DNA of 13,757 nucleotides from Euzebyaceae bacterium. Lineage in GTDB: Bacteria > Actinomycetota > Nitriliruptoria > Euzebyales > Egibacteraceae. The position numbers were made by a program, and so were the translations under genes. The notes under the pieces are model-generated. The model was not told where the DNA came from and ran no database searches. It worked only from the letters and a program-made list of their open reading frames with translations. This document shows, piece by piece, positions 6,033 to 12,525 of the stretch (within the stretch, counting starts at the first letter, position 1; each line of letters begins with the position of its first letter). The stretch lies in contig JACCXR010000585.1 in NCBI GenBank assembly GCA_013696915.1, positions 1 to 13,757 of the forward strand. The letters are read 5' to 3'.

Positions 6033-7238
6033 ATGGTGGCGCAGGCCTACCTCGTGGACGGGGTCCGCACGCCCGTGGCGAAGTTCGGCGGGGCGCTGCG
6101 GTCCGTGCGCCCGGACGACCTGCTGGCCGGCGTGCTGCGAGCGCTGGTCGAACGCACCGGCATCGACGGCGAGGCCGTGGACGAGGTCGTCGCCGGCTGC
6201 ACGAACCAGGCCGGGGAGGACAACCGCAACGTCGCTCGGATGAGCCTGCTCCTCGCCGGCCTGCCGGTCACGGTGCCCGGCGTGACAGTCAACCGGCTCT
6301 GCGCGTCGGGCCTGGAGGCGGTCGTCCAGGCCGCCCGCGCGGTCATGGTCGGCGAGGGCGATCTCGTCATCGCCGCCGGTGTCGAGTCCATGACCCGCGC
6401 CCCCTGGGCGATGGCAAAGCCCGAGTCGCTGCCGCCCCGAGGGGTGCCGGAGCTGGTCGACTCGAGCTTCGGCTGGCGCTTCGTCAACCCGCGCCTCGCC
6501 GAGCTGCATCCGCCGATCGCGATGGGGGAGACCGCCGAGAACCTCGCCGAGAAGTACGCCATCGGTCGCGACGAGCAGGACGCCTTCGCGCTGCGGTCCC
6601 ACCAGCGGGCGACCGCGGCATGGGCGGCCGGGGCGTTCGACGACGAGGTGGTGCCGGTCGACGTCCCGCCCCGGGGAGGGGGGTCCGCGACGTTCGAACG
6701 CGACGAGGGGCCGCGGTCCGACACGACGCTGGAGGCGCTGGCCCGGCTGCGGCCCGTGTTCCGCCCCGGCGGCACCGTGACCGCCGGCAACGCGTCCAGC
6801 CTGAACGACGGCGCGGCCGCCGTCCTCGTCGCCTCCGAGGCCGCGTGCGACCGCTTCGGGCTGCGCCCCGTGGCCCGCGTCGTCGCCTCCGGCACGGTGG
6901 GCGTCGACCCCTCCATCATGGGGATCGGACCGGTGGAGTCGACGCTGCTCGCGCTGCGCCGTGCCGGCTGGACGCCGGAGGACCTCGACACCGTCGAGCT
7001 GAACGAGGCCTTCGCCGCGCAGTGCCTGGCCGTCCTGCGGGAGCTCCCGGTCGACCCCGAGATCGTGAACCCGCAGGGCGGGGCCATCGCGCTGGGGCAC
7101 CCGCTGGGGTCGACCGGCGCCCGGCTGACCACCACGCTGCTCCACCGGCTGCGGCGCGAGCCGGGGCAGCGTCGCGGCCTCGTCACCCTCTGCGTCGGCG
7201 TGGGACAGGGCCAGGCGCTGGTCGTCGAGCGCGCGTGA
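6033..7238 (+). CDS. Thiolase, 3-oxoadipyl-CoA/3-oxo-5,6-dehydrosuberyl-CoA type (PaaJ/PcaF-like)
   Basis: This 401-residue protein has full thiolase length. The three catalytic features are present: nucleophilic Cys90 in VNRLCASGLEAV, His356 in GGAIALGHPLGSTGAR and Cys387 in LCVGVGQGQ; NEAFAAQ (324-330) is the fourth signature. Thiolases of this degradative class cleave 3-oxoacyl-CoA with CoA. The layout and the VNPQGGAIALGHPLG block fit PaaJ/PcaF, which splits the phenylacetate ring-cleavage product and 3-oxoadipyl-CoA; an ordinary acetyl-CoA acyltransferase cannot be excluded. The frame is open upstream, but the ATG at 6033 has GGAAAGG before it and gives the family's MxxAYLVDGVRTP start. 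It is divergent from paaX across a shared control region, which supports a phenylacetate role. Confidence 0.9.
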   Translation: MVAQAYLVDGVRTPVAKFGGALRSVRPDDLLAGVLRALVERTGIDGEAVDEVVAGCTNQAGEDNRNVARMSLLLAGLPVTVPGVTVNRLCASGLEAVVQAARAVMVGEGDLVIAAGVESMTRAPWAMAKPESLPPRGVPELVDSSFGWRFVNPRLAELHPPIAMGETAENLAEKYAIGRDEQDAFALRSHQRATAAWAAGAFDDEVVPVDVPPRGGGSATFERDEGPRSDTTLEALARLRPVFRPGGTVTAGNASSLNDGAAAVLVASEAACDRFGLRPVARVVASGTVGVDPSIMGIGPVESTLLALRRAGWTPEDLDTVELNEAFAAQCLAVLRELPVDPEIVNPQGGAIALGHPLGSTGARLTTTLLHRLRREPGQRRGLVTLCVGVGQGQALVVERA

Positions 7239-7783
7239 GGTGCCGCCTCGGGCGCAGACTGGCCGTCATCGCCGCCGTGCTCGGCCTCGCCGGCTGCGGC
7301 GCGGAGAGCATCGGCACCGGGCCCGCCGCCGTGCGCCCCCGCGACGGCCGGTCCGGTCTGCAGGTGACCGGAGCGATCGGCGGCCGTCAGGTAGCCGTCT
7401 CCGACGGCCTGCCCACGCTCAACACCGGCGACTGCGACCCCAACGACGGCGCGGACCGGGACGTCTGCTTCGTGTCGCGCGACATCGACGGAACTCTGTT
7501 CGTCATCGTGTTCGAGAACCCGGACCTCCTCGTCGAGGACGCGTCGCTCCCGGTGGGACCCGGGGACTGCCGGACCCCCGAGGCGTGCGACGCGGTGACC
7601 GACGTCGCCGTGGTGGAGGTGCAATCGGGCATCGCCGACCGGCAGCGCGCGACGTCCGGGCAGGTGAACCTGGCGGCCGTCGAGCCGGGCCTGCGCTACG
7701 TCGGCACGCTCTCGCTGGTGCTCCCGGACGGCCGCATCAGCGGCGAGTTCGACGTCATCCCCCGGCCGGAGGAGGAGGGGTAG
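7235..7783 (+). CDS. Small secreted lipoprotein of unknown function
   Basis: This 182-residue protein starts at a GTG overlapping the thiolase stop as GTGA. A short basic N-terminus (RCRLGRR), a hydrophobic core and the lipobox LAGC place Cys21 as the lipidated residue, so the mature protein should be anchored to the outer face of the membrane. The mature part has Cys67, Cys78, Cys112 and Cys118, which could form two disulfides, and a C-terminal half rich in alternating beta-strand patterns ending in GTLSLVLPDGRISGEFDVIP, suggesting a small beta-sandwich. I recognise no family. Cotranscription with the thiolase is likely from the overlap, but a functional link is not shown. Its last 29 bases overlap the end of the convergent thioesterase gene. 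Confidence 0.75.
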   Translation: MRCRLGRRLAVIAAVLGLAGCGAESIGTGPAAVRPRDGRSGLQVTGAIGGRQVAVSDGLPTLNTGDCDPNDGADRDVCFVSRDIDGTLFVIVFENPDLLVEDASLPVGPGDCRTPEACDAVTDVAVVEVQSGIADRQRATSGQVNLAAVEPGLRYVGTLSLVLPDGRISGEFDVIPRPEEEG

Positions 7784-8162
7784 CCGCCCGCCGCCGCCAC
7801 GCCGCCACGTCCACGACCGCCTGTTCGAACAGCCCGCGGGCGACGACCCGCCCTTTGCAGCGCGCGGACACCCGCGTCACGAGCGCCCGCGCCGTCACCG
7901 AGGCCACGGTCGCGGTGAGCTCGACGGTCTCGCCGACCGCGACCGGGGCCTCGTGGAGCACCTCGATGCGCCGGCCGACCCCCTCCTCGCCGGGTTCGAG
8001 GTGGGGCTTCAGCATCCGGCGGCTCACCTGCTCGAGGTGCTGCACCAGCGCGGCGGTGCCGTACACCGGGTGGACGTCCTCGTCGTCGAAGCGCGCGGTC
8101 ATGGACTCGTCGACCGTGACCGTCATGGTGGCGGTGCCGCCCGGCGCGAGCCCCGGTCGCAC
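7755..8162 (-). CDS. FlK-type hotdog acyl-CoA thioesterase
   Basis: This 135-residue protein has the layout of the fluoroacetyl-CoA thioesterase (FlK) family of single-domain hotdog proteins. The FlK triad Thr42-Glu50-His76 has counterparts T36, E44 and H70 with identical spacing (8 and 26 residues), in VYGTAALVQHLE and EVLHEAPVAVGETV. The LEPGEEGVG loop between them is also typical. Such enzymes hydrolyse small acyl-CoAs; the substrate here is unknown. I chose the GTG at 8162, four bases after the cupin stop, because it yields the family's N-terminus (MRPGLAPGGTATMTV); the ATG at 8126 would cut this off. It is probably cotranscribed with the cupin. Its end overlaps the convergent lipoprotein gene by 29 bases. 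A role in clearing CoA thioesters from phenylacetate breakdown is possible but only inferred. Confidence 0.82.
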   Translation of the reverse strand: MRPGLAPGGTATMTVTVDESMTARFDDEDVHPVYGTAALVQHLEQVSRRMLKPHLEPGEEGVGRRIEVLHEAPVAVGETVELTATVASVTARALVTRVSARCKGRVVARGLFEQAVVDVAAWRRRAATPPPPAGG

Positions 8163-8166
8163 CGGG

Positions 8167-8610
8167 TCAGCCGCCGAGCGTGCGCCGCAGGCGGTCGACA
8201 AACGCCGGCCGGCGCGCGGCCTCGTCGTCGCGGGGGTCGACAACGGGGCCGGCCTGGAGCACCGGGGCGTCCTCCGGCGGGCTCACGACGACCTGCAGGA
8301 TCAGCGGGTCGGGGGAGTCGTTGCGCAGTCCGTGCGGCACCCCGGCCGGGACCATCACCGACTGCAGCGCCTGCAGGGTGACCTCGGCCTCGTCGACGAC
8401 GACCCACGCCAGGCCCCCGAGGACGGTGTAGATCGCGTCGCCGGTGGCGAACGTCCTGGCGTCGAGCGCCTGCCTCGGCTCCAGGCAGACGACGTCGACG
8501 GCGACGACGTCGGTGGCGAACACCCGCCGCCCGGCGGCCCCGTCGAGGTCGAACATGACGTAGTCGCGCAAGTCGACCGCGACCGGTTCGAAGTCGTTCG
8601 TGGCGTCCAT
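8167..8610 (-). CDS. Cupin-domain protein lacking the usual metal-binding motif 1
   Basis: This 147-residue single-cupin protein has a beta-barrel region at about residues 35-110. Motif 2 is recognisable (VPAGVPHGLRN, with H93 and N97). Motif 1 would fall at about 45-66, ending in IYTVLGG, but its paired histidines are absent and the Glu is replaced by D58; few or no metal ligands remain, so a binding or sensory role, or an unusual metal site, is more likely than classical dioxygenase chemistry. The C-terminal tail is Asp/Arg-rich. The ATG at 8610 follows a TACACT -10 box so closely that the message is probably leaderless; a longer in-frame start (about 8673) would read through that box. The stop lies four bases before the thioesterase GTG. 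No specific function can be assigned. Confidence 0.78.
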   Translation of the reverse strand: MDATNDFEPVAVDLRDYVMFDLDGAAGRRVFATDVVAVDVVCLEPRQALDARTFATGDAIYTVLGGLAWVVVDEAEVTLQALQSVMVPAGVPHGLRNDSPDPLILQVVVSPPEDAPVLQAGPVVDPRDDEAARRPAFVDRLRRTLGG

Positions 8611-8619
8611 CGGCCCGTC

Positions 8620-8625
8620 AGTGTA
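8620..8625 (-). promoter_or_regulatory. -10 box of the cupin-thioesterase unit
   Basis: Read on the - strand, TACACT ends nine bases before the cupin ATG. Transcription should begin within about three bases of the ATG, giving a leaderless message, which is common in actinobacteria. No clear -35 is seen. Confidence 0.45.
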
Positions 8626-8649
8626 GGTCGGGGCGCCCCGGAGCCCGGC

Positions 8650-8655
8650 TAGACT
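8650..8655 (+). promoter_or_regulatory. -10 box of the aminopeptidase promoter
   Basis: TAGACT (within CTAGACT) is a common actinobacterial -10 box. It lies 33 bases before the aminopeptidase ATG, and 24 bases from the divergent cupin -10 box, so the two promoters overlap. No good -35 is visible. Confidence 0.45.
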
Positions 8656-8688
8656 GCGCCCTTCCACCACCATGCCGATGGAGTTGTG

Positions 8689-10194
8689 ATGCCCACGTTC
8701 GAGATGGTCGAGCAGGCGCCGACCGCCGTGACCGCCGCGGCGGTCGCCGTCTTCGCCGCAAAGGGCGACGGCGTGGCCGTGCCCGGCCGGGACGCCACGG
8801 CGTTCGCGTCGGCGCTCGATGTCGACCTCGCCGCCGAGCTCGCGGGGATCCGCTTCGAGGGGGACCTCGGTGCAGTCGCGCGCATTCCCACCCGCGGGCG
8901 GGCCGGGGCGCAGATGCTCATGGTCGTCGGGCTGGGCGACGCCGGCGACGCGACCCTGGAGACGCTCCGGCGCGCGGCCGGTGCCGCCGCGCGCAACGCC
9001 ACGAAGGAGTCGACCCTCGCGCTGGTCGTCCCGGGCGACGTCCTCGACGGCGCCCGGGCCGCCGATCGCGGCCGGGCGGTGGCCGAGGGCGCGGGACTCG
9101 GCGCGTACGCGTTCACCCGCCACCGGACGAAGACGGCGGATCTCCCGTCGTTGAGCGCGCTGCTGCTCGTCGCCGGCGAGGGGCTCGATTCCGAGGACGT
9201 CCGGCGGGGGGTCACGCTCGGCGAGGCGCTCGTGCGCGCCACGTGCCTGGCGCGCGACCTCGTCAACACGGCGCCCGGGCAGAAGCGGCCGCCGGCGCTC
9301 GCCGAGCGCATGGCCGAGATCGGCCGTGAGTCGGGGCTGGGCGTGAAGATCCACGACGAGGCGCAGCTGTCCGACGGCGGGTTCGGCGGGATCCTCGGTG
9401 TGGGCCAGGGCTCCTCGGAGCCGCCGCGCCTGGTGGAGCTCACCTACGACCCCGCCGGCGCCGTGGGACATGTCGTGCTCGTCGGCAAGGGCATCACGTT
9501 CGACTCGGGCGGCCTCTCGCTGAAGCCGAGCACCGCCATGACCACGATGAAGTCGGACATGTCGGGCGCCGCGGCGGTCGTGGCCGCGATGTCGGTCCTG
9601 ACCGAGCTGGCGGTCAAGACCAAGGTGACCGGCCTCGCGGCGCTCGCCGAGAACATGCCGTCGGGGACCGCCATCCGGGTCTCGGACGTGCTGACGCACC
9701 GCGGCGGGAAGACCGTGGAGGTCATGAACACCGACGCCGAGGGCCGGCTCGTGCTCGCCGACGCGCTGGCGTACGGCGCGGAGATGGAGCCGGACGCGAT
9801 CATCGACCTCGCGACCCTCACCGGCGCGCAGGTGGTCGCGCTCGGGGGCAAGATCGCCGCCATCATGGGCACCGACGACGCCCTCGTCGACGCCCTCCGG
9901 TCGGCCGCCGACGCGGCGGGGGAGCAGCTGTGGCCGCTGCCCCTCCCCCCCGAATACGCCGACCACCTGAAGAGCGACGTCGCCGACATGAAGAACATCG
10001 GCAAGGCGGGCCAGGCCGGCACGATCGTGGCCGGGCTCTTCCTCAAGGAGTTCACGGCGGGCGTCCCGTGGGCGCACCTCGACATCGCCGGTCCCGCCTT
10101 CACCGAGGACGGCGACTCCTACTACACCCCACGCGGGGCCACCGGCATGGGCGTGCGCACGCTCGTCCGCTACCTGCAGGACCGCTCGGACTGA
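8689..10194 (+). CDS. pepA: Leucyl aminopeptidase, M17 family
   Basis: This 501-residue cytosolic metallo-aminopeptidase has the normal family length. The N-terminal alpha/beta domain (about 1-170) is variable. The C-terminal catalytic domain shows all signatures: GKGITFDSGGLSLKP with K267, D272 and K279, then KSDMSG with D290, and the family hallmark NTDAEGRL (347-354) with D349, E351 and R353. These correspond to the two-zinc ligands and catalytic residues of E. coli PepA. M17 enzymes release N-terminal amino acids and act as hexamers in peptide turnover; some also bind DNA. The ATG at 8689 has GGAG five bases upstream, so I prefer it over the GTG one codon earlier. It is an ordinary housekeeping gene, with no visible link to the phenylacetate genes. 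Confidence 0.96.
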   Translation: MPTFEMVEQAPTAVTAAAVAVFAAKGDGVAVPGRDATAFASALDVDLAAELAGIRFEGDLGAVARIPTRGRAGAQMLMVVGLGDAGDATLETLRRAAGAAARNATKESTLALVVPGDVLDGARAADRGRAVAEGAGLGAYAFTRHRTKTADLPSLSALLLVAGEGLDSEDVRRGVTLGEALVRATCLARDLVNTAPGQKRPPALAERMAEIGRESGLGVKIHDEAQLSDGGFGGILGVGQGSSEPPRLVELTYDPAGAVGHVVLVGKGITFDSGGLSLKPSTAMTTMKSDMSGAAAVVAAMSVLTELAVKTKVTGLAALAENMPSGTAIRVSDVLTHRGGKTVEVMNTDAEGRLVLADALAYGAEMEPDAIIDLATLTGAQVVALGGKIAAIMGTDDALVDALRSAADAAGEQLWPLPLPPEYADHLKSDVADMKNIGKAGQAGTIVAGLFLKEFTAGVPWAHLDIAGPAFTEDGDSYYTPRGATGMGVRTLVRYLQDRSD

Positions 10195-10253
10195 CGCGCA
10201 GCCGGGCGGCCGCGCGGCCGGCGGTCGCCGCAGGGCGCGGCCGGCGTCGCTGG

Positions 10254-10259
10254 CACTAT
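10254..10259 (+). promoter_or_regulatory. Possible -10 box before the eight-helix membrane protein gene
   Basis: CACTAT in TGGCACTATGG resembles an extended -10 and lies 46 bases before the preferred ATG. The preceding GC-rich palindrome (GGCCGCGCGGCC, 10208-10219) may end the aminopeptidase message. Both calls are weak. Confidence 0.25.
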
Positions 10260-10305
10260 GGACCCCGGTCCACCCGGTCCACCCGTCCCAGCGTCGAGGA
10301 GCACC

Positions 10306-11085
10306 ATGTCCGGCCCGTCCGGGGTCATGTCCGTCATCCTGCTCGAGACCGCCGTCGGCGGCTCGGTCGTGCTGTGGGCGAGCGGGGTCTGGGGCGTCGT
10401 CCGGCGCGGGTTCTTCCTGCTGACCGGAGTCACGGTGACGCTGTGCGCCCTGGGCGCGTGGGCGCTGACCCGGACCGAGGTCGCCGCCGCCCCGCGCGCG
10501 GGGGGCGGGACCGCGGCTGCCGGGCTGGCCGTCTTCGCCGGGCTGCTCGTGCTGTGGCAGGTGCTGCTGCTCGCGCGGCTGGAGACGCCGGCGCGCGCGG
10601 CGGGCGTGGTCGCCGCGGCGGCGGGGGTCGTCACGCTCCCGCTGGTCGCGCAGCTGCGCGACAGCGCTGTGGCGACCGGCATCATCGAGCTCGCGCTGGG
10701 GGCGCTGTTCCTCGGGGCGACCCTGTACGGACTCCTGCTCGGGCACTGGTACCTCGTCGAGCGCCGCCTCGACCAGCGCTGGATGATCCGCGGAGTCTGG
10801 TGGTACATCGCCGGCGTCGCCGGCGGGATCGGTGCTGCGGCGCTGTCGGCGGGCAACCCCGCCCCGGCCACCGCGGACACCGGTTTCTCACCCTTTCTGG
10901 CCGTCCCCGGGTTCACGGTGCTGCTGGCGGGAGGGCTGGTCGCCATCTGCGCGATCATCGCGGGCTTCGTGTGGAAGCTCGCCGGCGAAGGGGGGCGCTC
11001 GATCCAGGCGGCGACCGGCTACTTCTACCTCGCCGTGATCATGGCCTTCTCCGCCGAGCTGTCCTCGAAGTTCCGCTTCTTCTAG
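10306..11085 (+). CDS. Eight-helix integral membrane protein of unknown function
   Basis: This 259-residue protein has about eight hydrophobic helices, at roughly residues 7-29, 33-55, 69-90, 97-117, 122-145, 160-180, 197-223 and 235-250. A GHWYLVERRL motif (146-155) after helix 5 is the most distinctive segment, and similar GHWYL motifs occur in unassigned bacterial membrane proteins. A Trp-rich patch (GVWWYIAG) opens helix 6, and the end is short and aromatic (SSKFRFF). There is no transporter ATPase motif and no haem-binding CxxCH. I chose the ATG at 10306 because GAGG lies six bases before it; an earlier in-frame ATG at 10258 would add a Pro-rich tail and overlap the likely promoter. Nothing beside it suggests a substrate, so I assign no function. 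Confidence 0.75.
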   Translation: MSGPSGVMSVILLETAVGGSVVLWASGVWGVVRRGFFLLTGVTVTLCALGAWALTRTEVAAAPRAGGGTAAAGLAVFAGLLVLWQVLLLARLETPARAAGVVAAAAGVVTLPLVAQLRDSAVATGIIELALGALFLGATLYGLLLGHWYLVERRLDQRWMIRGVWWYIAGVAGGIGAAALSAGNPAPATADTGFSPFLAVPGFTVLLAGGLVAICAIIAGFVWKLAGEGGRSIQAATGYFYLAVIMAFSAELSSKFRFF

Positions 11086-11116
11086 ACCGCCGGCTCCTGG
11101 ACGTTGGGCCCGCCCC

Positions 11117-11171
11117 GGGCATCGTTCGAAGGGTAGACGCCGCTGCCCGCGCCTACCCTTCAAAGGTTGGG
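11117..11171. repeat. Palindromic intergenic element, copy 1
   Basis: A 55-base element built around GAAGGGTAG (11128-11136) and its complement CTACCCTTC (11153-11161), extended inward by CGC/GCG around an 8-base loop. On the - strand the single internal mismatch becomes a G.T (G.U) pair, giving a 13-pair stem. It lies 32 bases past the membrane-protein stop, between convergent genes, so a bidirectional terminator or REP-like element is likely. Confidence 0.85.
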
Positions 11172-11300
11172 GGCTGGCCGCCGGTGAGATCGCCTCGGAG
11201 GCCTCTCAGGGCAACGATCGAAGGGTAGACGCCGCTGTCCGCGCCTACCCTTCAAAGGTTGGGCCGCCCAAGGCGTCGGCGTCCGGCCGCCAGCCCCCAA
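11167..11300. repeat. Longer inverted repeat enclosing palindromic copy 2
   Basis: The 18 bases at 11167-11184 match the reverse complement of 11283-11300 at 17 positions (core TTGGGGGCTGG). The arms lie about 98 bases apart, with the second palindromic element between them, and the left arm overlaps the end of copy 1 by five bases. A nested cruciform or RNA structure is possible. Confidence 0.7.
11209..11263. repeat. Palindromic intergenic element, copy 2
   Basis: This copy is identical to copy 1 at 52 of 55 positions, 92 bases further on. The three differences fall in the left flank (two T-to-A) and the loop (C-to-T); the stem bases are all conserved. The adjoining AAAGGTTGGG flank is conserved too, so the unit is larger than the hairpin. 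Confidence 0.85.
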
Positions 11301-11422
11301 TTCGGCGTGGGATCCCGGGCCGGCCGTGGCGGGAAGCCGCTCGGCTGTTGCCGAAAGGGCGGCCCCAGGCCGGTGACGGTGGCGGTCGCCCCCCGCCCAC
11401 GCGTCACGGCAGCCTGCCGGCG

Positions 11423-12358
11423 TCAGAGCCCGCCGTAGTCGACGCCGGTCAGCTCGACCGAGTGCTCCCAGAGCCGGCGGGCGACCTCCTCGTCGTGCGA
11501 CGCCCGGCTGGACGCCACCCTCACCGGAGGACCCGCCATCTCGGCGATCCCCCGTGGGCCGAAGCAGTCCCCGCCCCGCACGCCGGGATCGGTCGCGGCG
11601 CGCAGCGTCGGCAGCGCCCCCATCGCCGCCGGCTGGGACACGAGCCCGTCGCCGAGCCCGATGACCCACGACTGCACCGGCGTGGCGCGGCCGAGCGCCG
11701 TGCTCGAAACCCCCGGATGGCACGCGACCGCGATCGCGTCCGCGCCGGCGCGGGCGAGGCGGCGCTGCAGCTCGTAGGTGAACAGCAGGTTCGCCAGCTT
11801 GCTCTGGAAGTACGCGCCGAAGCGGCGGTAGCGCCGCTCGCCCATCAGGTCGCCGAAGCGCATTCGGCCGGCGCGGTGACCGCTGCTCGTGACGGTGACG
11901 ACGCGGACGCCCTCTGCGCTCAGCGCGGGCAGCAGCAGCCCGGTGAGGGCGAAGTGGCCCAGGTGGTTCGTCGCGAACTGCCGCTCGTAGCCGTCGGCGG
12001 ACAGGCTGCGCGGCAACCCCATCACCCCGGCGTTGTTGACGAGCACGTCGAGCCCCCGGCCCCCCTCGACGAACGCCGCCGCGAACGCGCGGACGCTGCT
12101 GAGGTCGGCGAGGTCCAAGGCGCGCACCTCGACCGAGGCGCGCGGATGCCGCCGGCAGATCGCGTCGGCGGCGAGATCGCCCTTCCCGACGTCGCGGCAG
12201 GCCATCACGACGTGCGCGCCGTGGCGCGCGAGTTCCAGCGCCGCCGCCCGCCCGACGCCGCTGCTCGCGCCGGTCACGACGAACGTCCGGCCGGTCTGGT
12301 CGGGGATGTCCGCGGAGGTCCAGCCGCTCGTGGCCGCGGCCGGGTCGGTGGTGGTCAT
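11423..12358 (-). CDS. Short-chain dehydrogenase/reductase, retinol-dehydrogenase-like
   Basis: This 311-residue classical SDR has a Rossmann fold with nucleotide motif TGASSGVG (29-36), CRD at the end of strand 2 (suggesting NADP(H) preference), NNAG (108-111), Ser158/159 in TVTSSGHR and the catalytic Tyr183 and Lys187 in AYFQSKLAN. NHLGHFALTG and ACHPGVSSTALG are typical of the retinol-dehydrogenase/WWOX-like and light-dependent protochlorophyllide-reductase-like SDR branch. The substrate cannot be predicted. About 20 residues precede the fold, ending in DIPDQTGRTFVVTG, as is common in this branch. The ATG at 12358 gives that normal start. It is convergent with the membrane-protein gene and divergent from the glycoside hydrolase, with 167 bases between starts. 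Confidence 0.93.
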   Translation of the reverse strand: MTTTDPAAATSGWTSADIPDQTGRTFVVTGASSGVGRAAALELARHGAHVVMACRDVGKGDLAADAICRRHPRASVEVRALDLADLSSVRAFAAAFVEGGRGLDVLVNNAGVMGLPRSLSADGYERQFATNHLGHFALTGLLLPALSAEGVRVVTVTSSGHRAGRMRFGDLMGERRYRRFGAYFQSKLANLLFTYELQRRLARAGADAIAVACHPGVSSTALGRATPVQSWVIGLGDGLVSQPAAMGALPTLRAATDPGVRGGDCFGPRGIAEMAGPPVRVASSRASHDEEVARRLWEHSVELTGVDYGGL

Positions 12359-12525
12359 GTCGGCTGGGTCGCTTCCGGTCGCGGTCGTCCCCGCAACCCT
12401 ACGTGCCCGTCCGCGGAAGAGCCGGGAGGAAAGAGCCGCTCAAGCCGGCCCGCCATCCGGCCGAGAACCCAGAAGCCCCCGACGATCCAGGCCCGCGTTG
12501 AGCCGGCCGCGAAAGTGAGCCCCCG

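Larger units (their letters stand above)
11086..11422. other. Convergent intergenic region between the membrane protein and the SDR
   Basis: These 337 bases hold the two palindromic elements and the longer inverted repeat but no credible gene. Frames crossing it on the - strand encode the repeat itself (GRRGQRRLPF twice) and look spurious. The stretch 11301-11422 shows nothing recognisable. Confidence 0.6.

Noticed and set aside
5145..7145. Very long - strand frame (666 codons) running across paaX and the thiolase
   Set aside because: It is antisense to the thiolase and out of frame with paaX, crosses the divergent promoter region and matches no fold. Its length reflects scarce stop codons at high GC.
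8649..10746. Long - strand frames opposite pepA
   Set aside because: They are antisense shadows of a certain M17 aminopeptidase. The only real - strand gene joined to the longest frame is the cupin at its end.
11117..11263. Insertion sequence or attachment site
   Set aside because: There is no transposase or integrase frame, no flanking target duplication and no tRNA gene beside it. A non-autonomous element remains possible but is unproven.
11160..11723. - strand frame covering the palindromic repeats and the end of the SDR
   Set aside because: It encodes the repeat (GRRGQRRLPF) plus a wrong-frame reading of the SDR, with no family match and no consistent start.
12359..12525. Possible riboswitch or structured leader before the secreted hydrolase
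   Set aside because: I looked for c-di-AMP (ydaO-type) and c-di-GMP consensus blocks, since such switches often precede secreted hydrolases, but could not align the conserved core. Only generic GC-rich pairing is seen.
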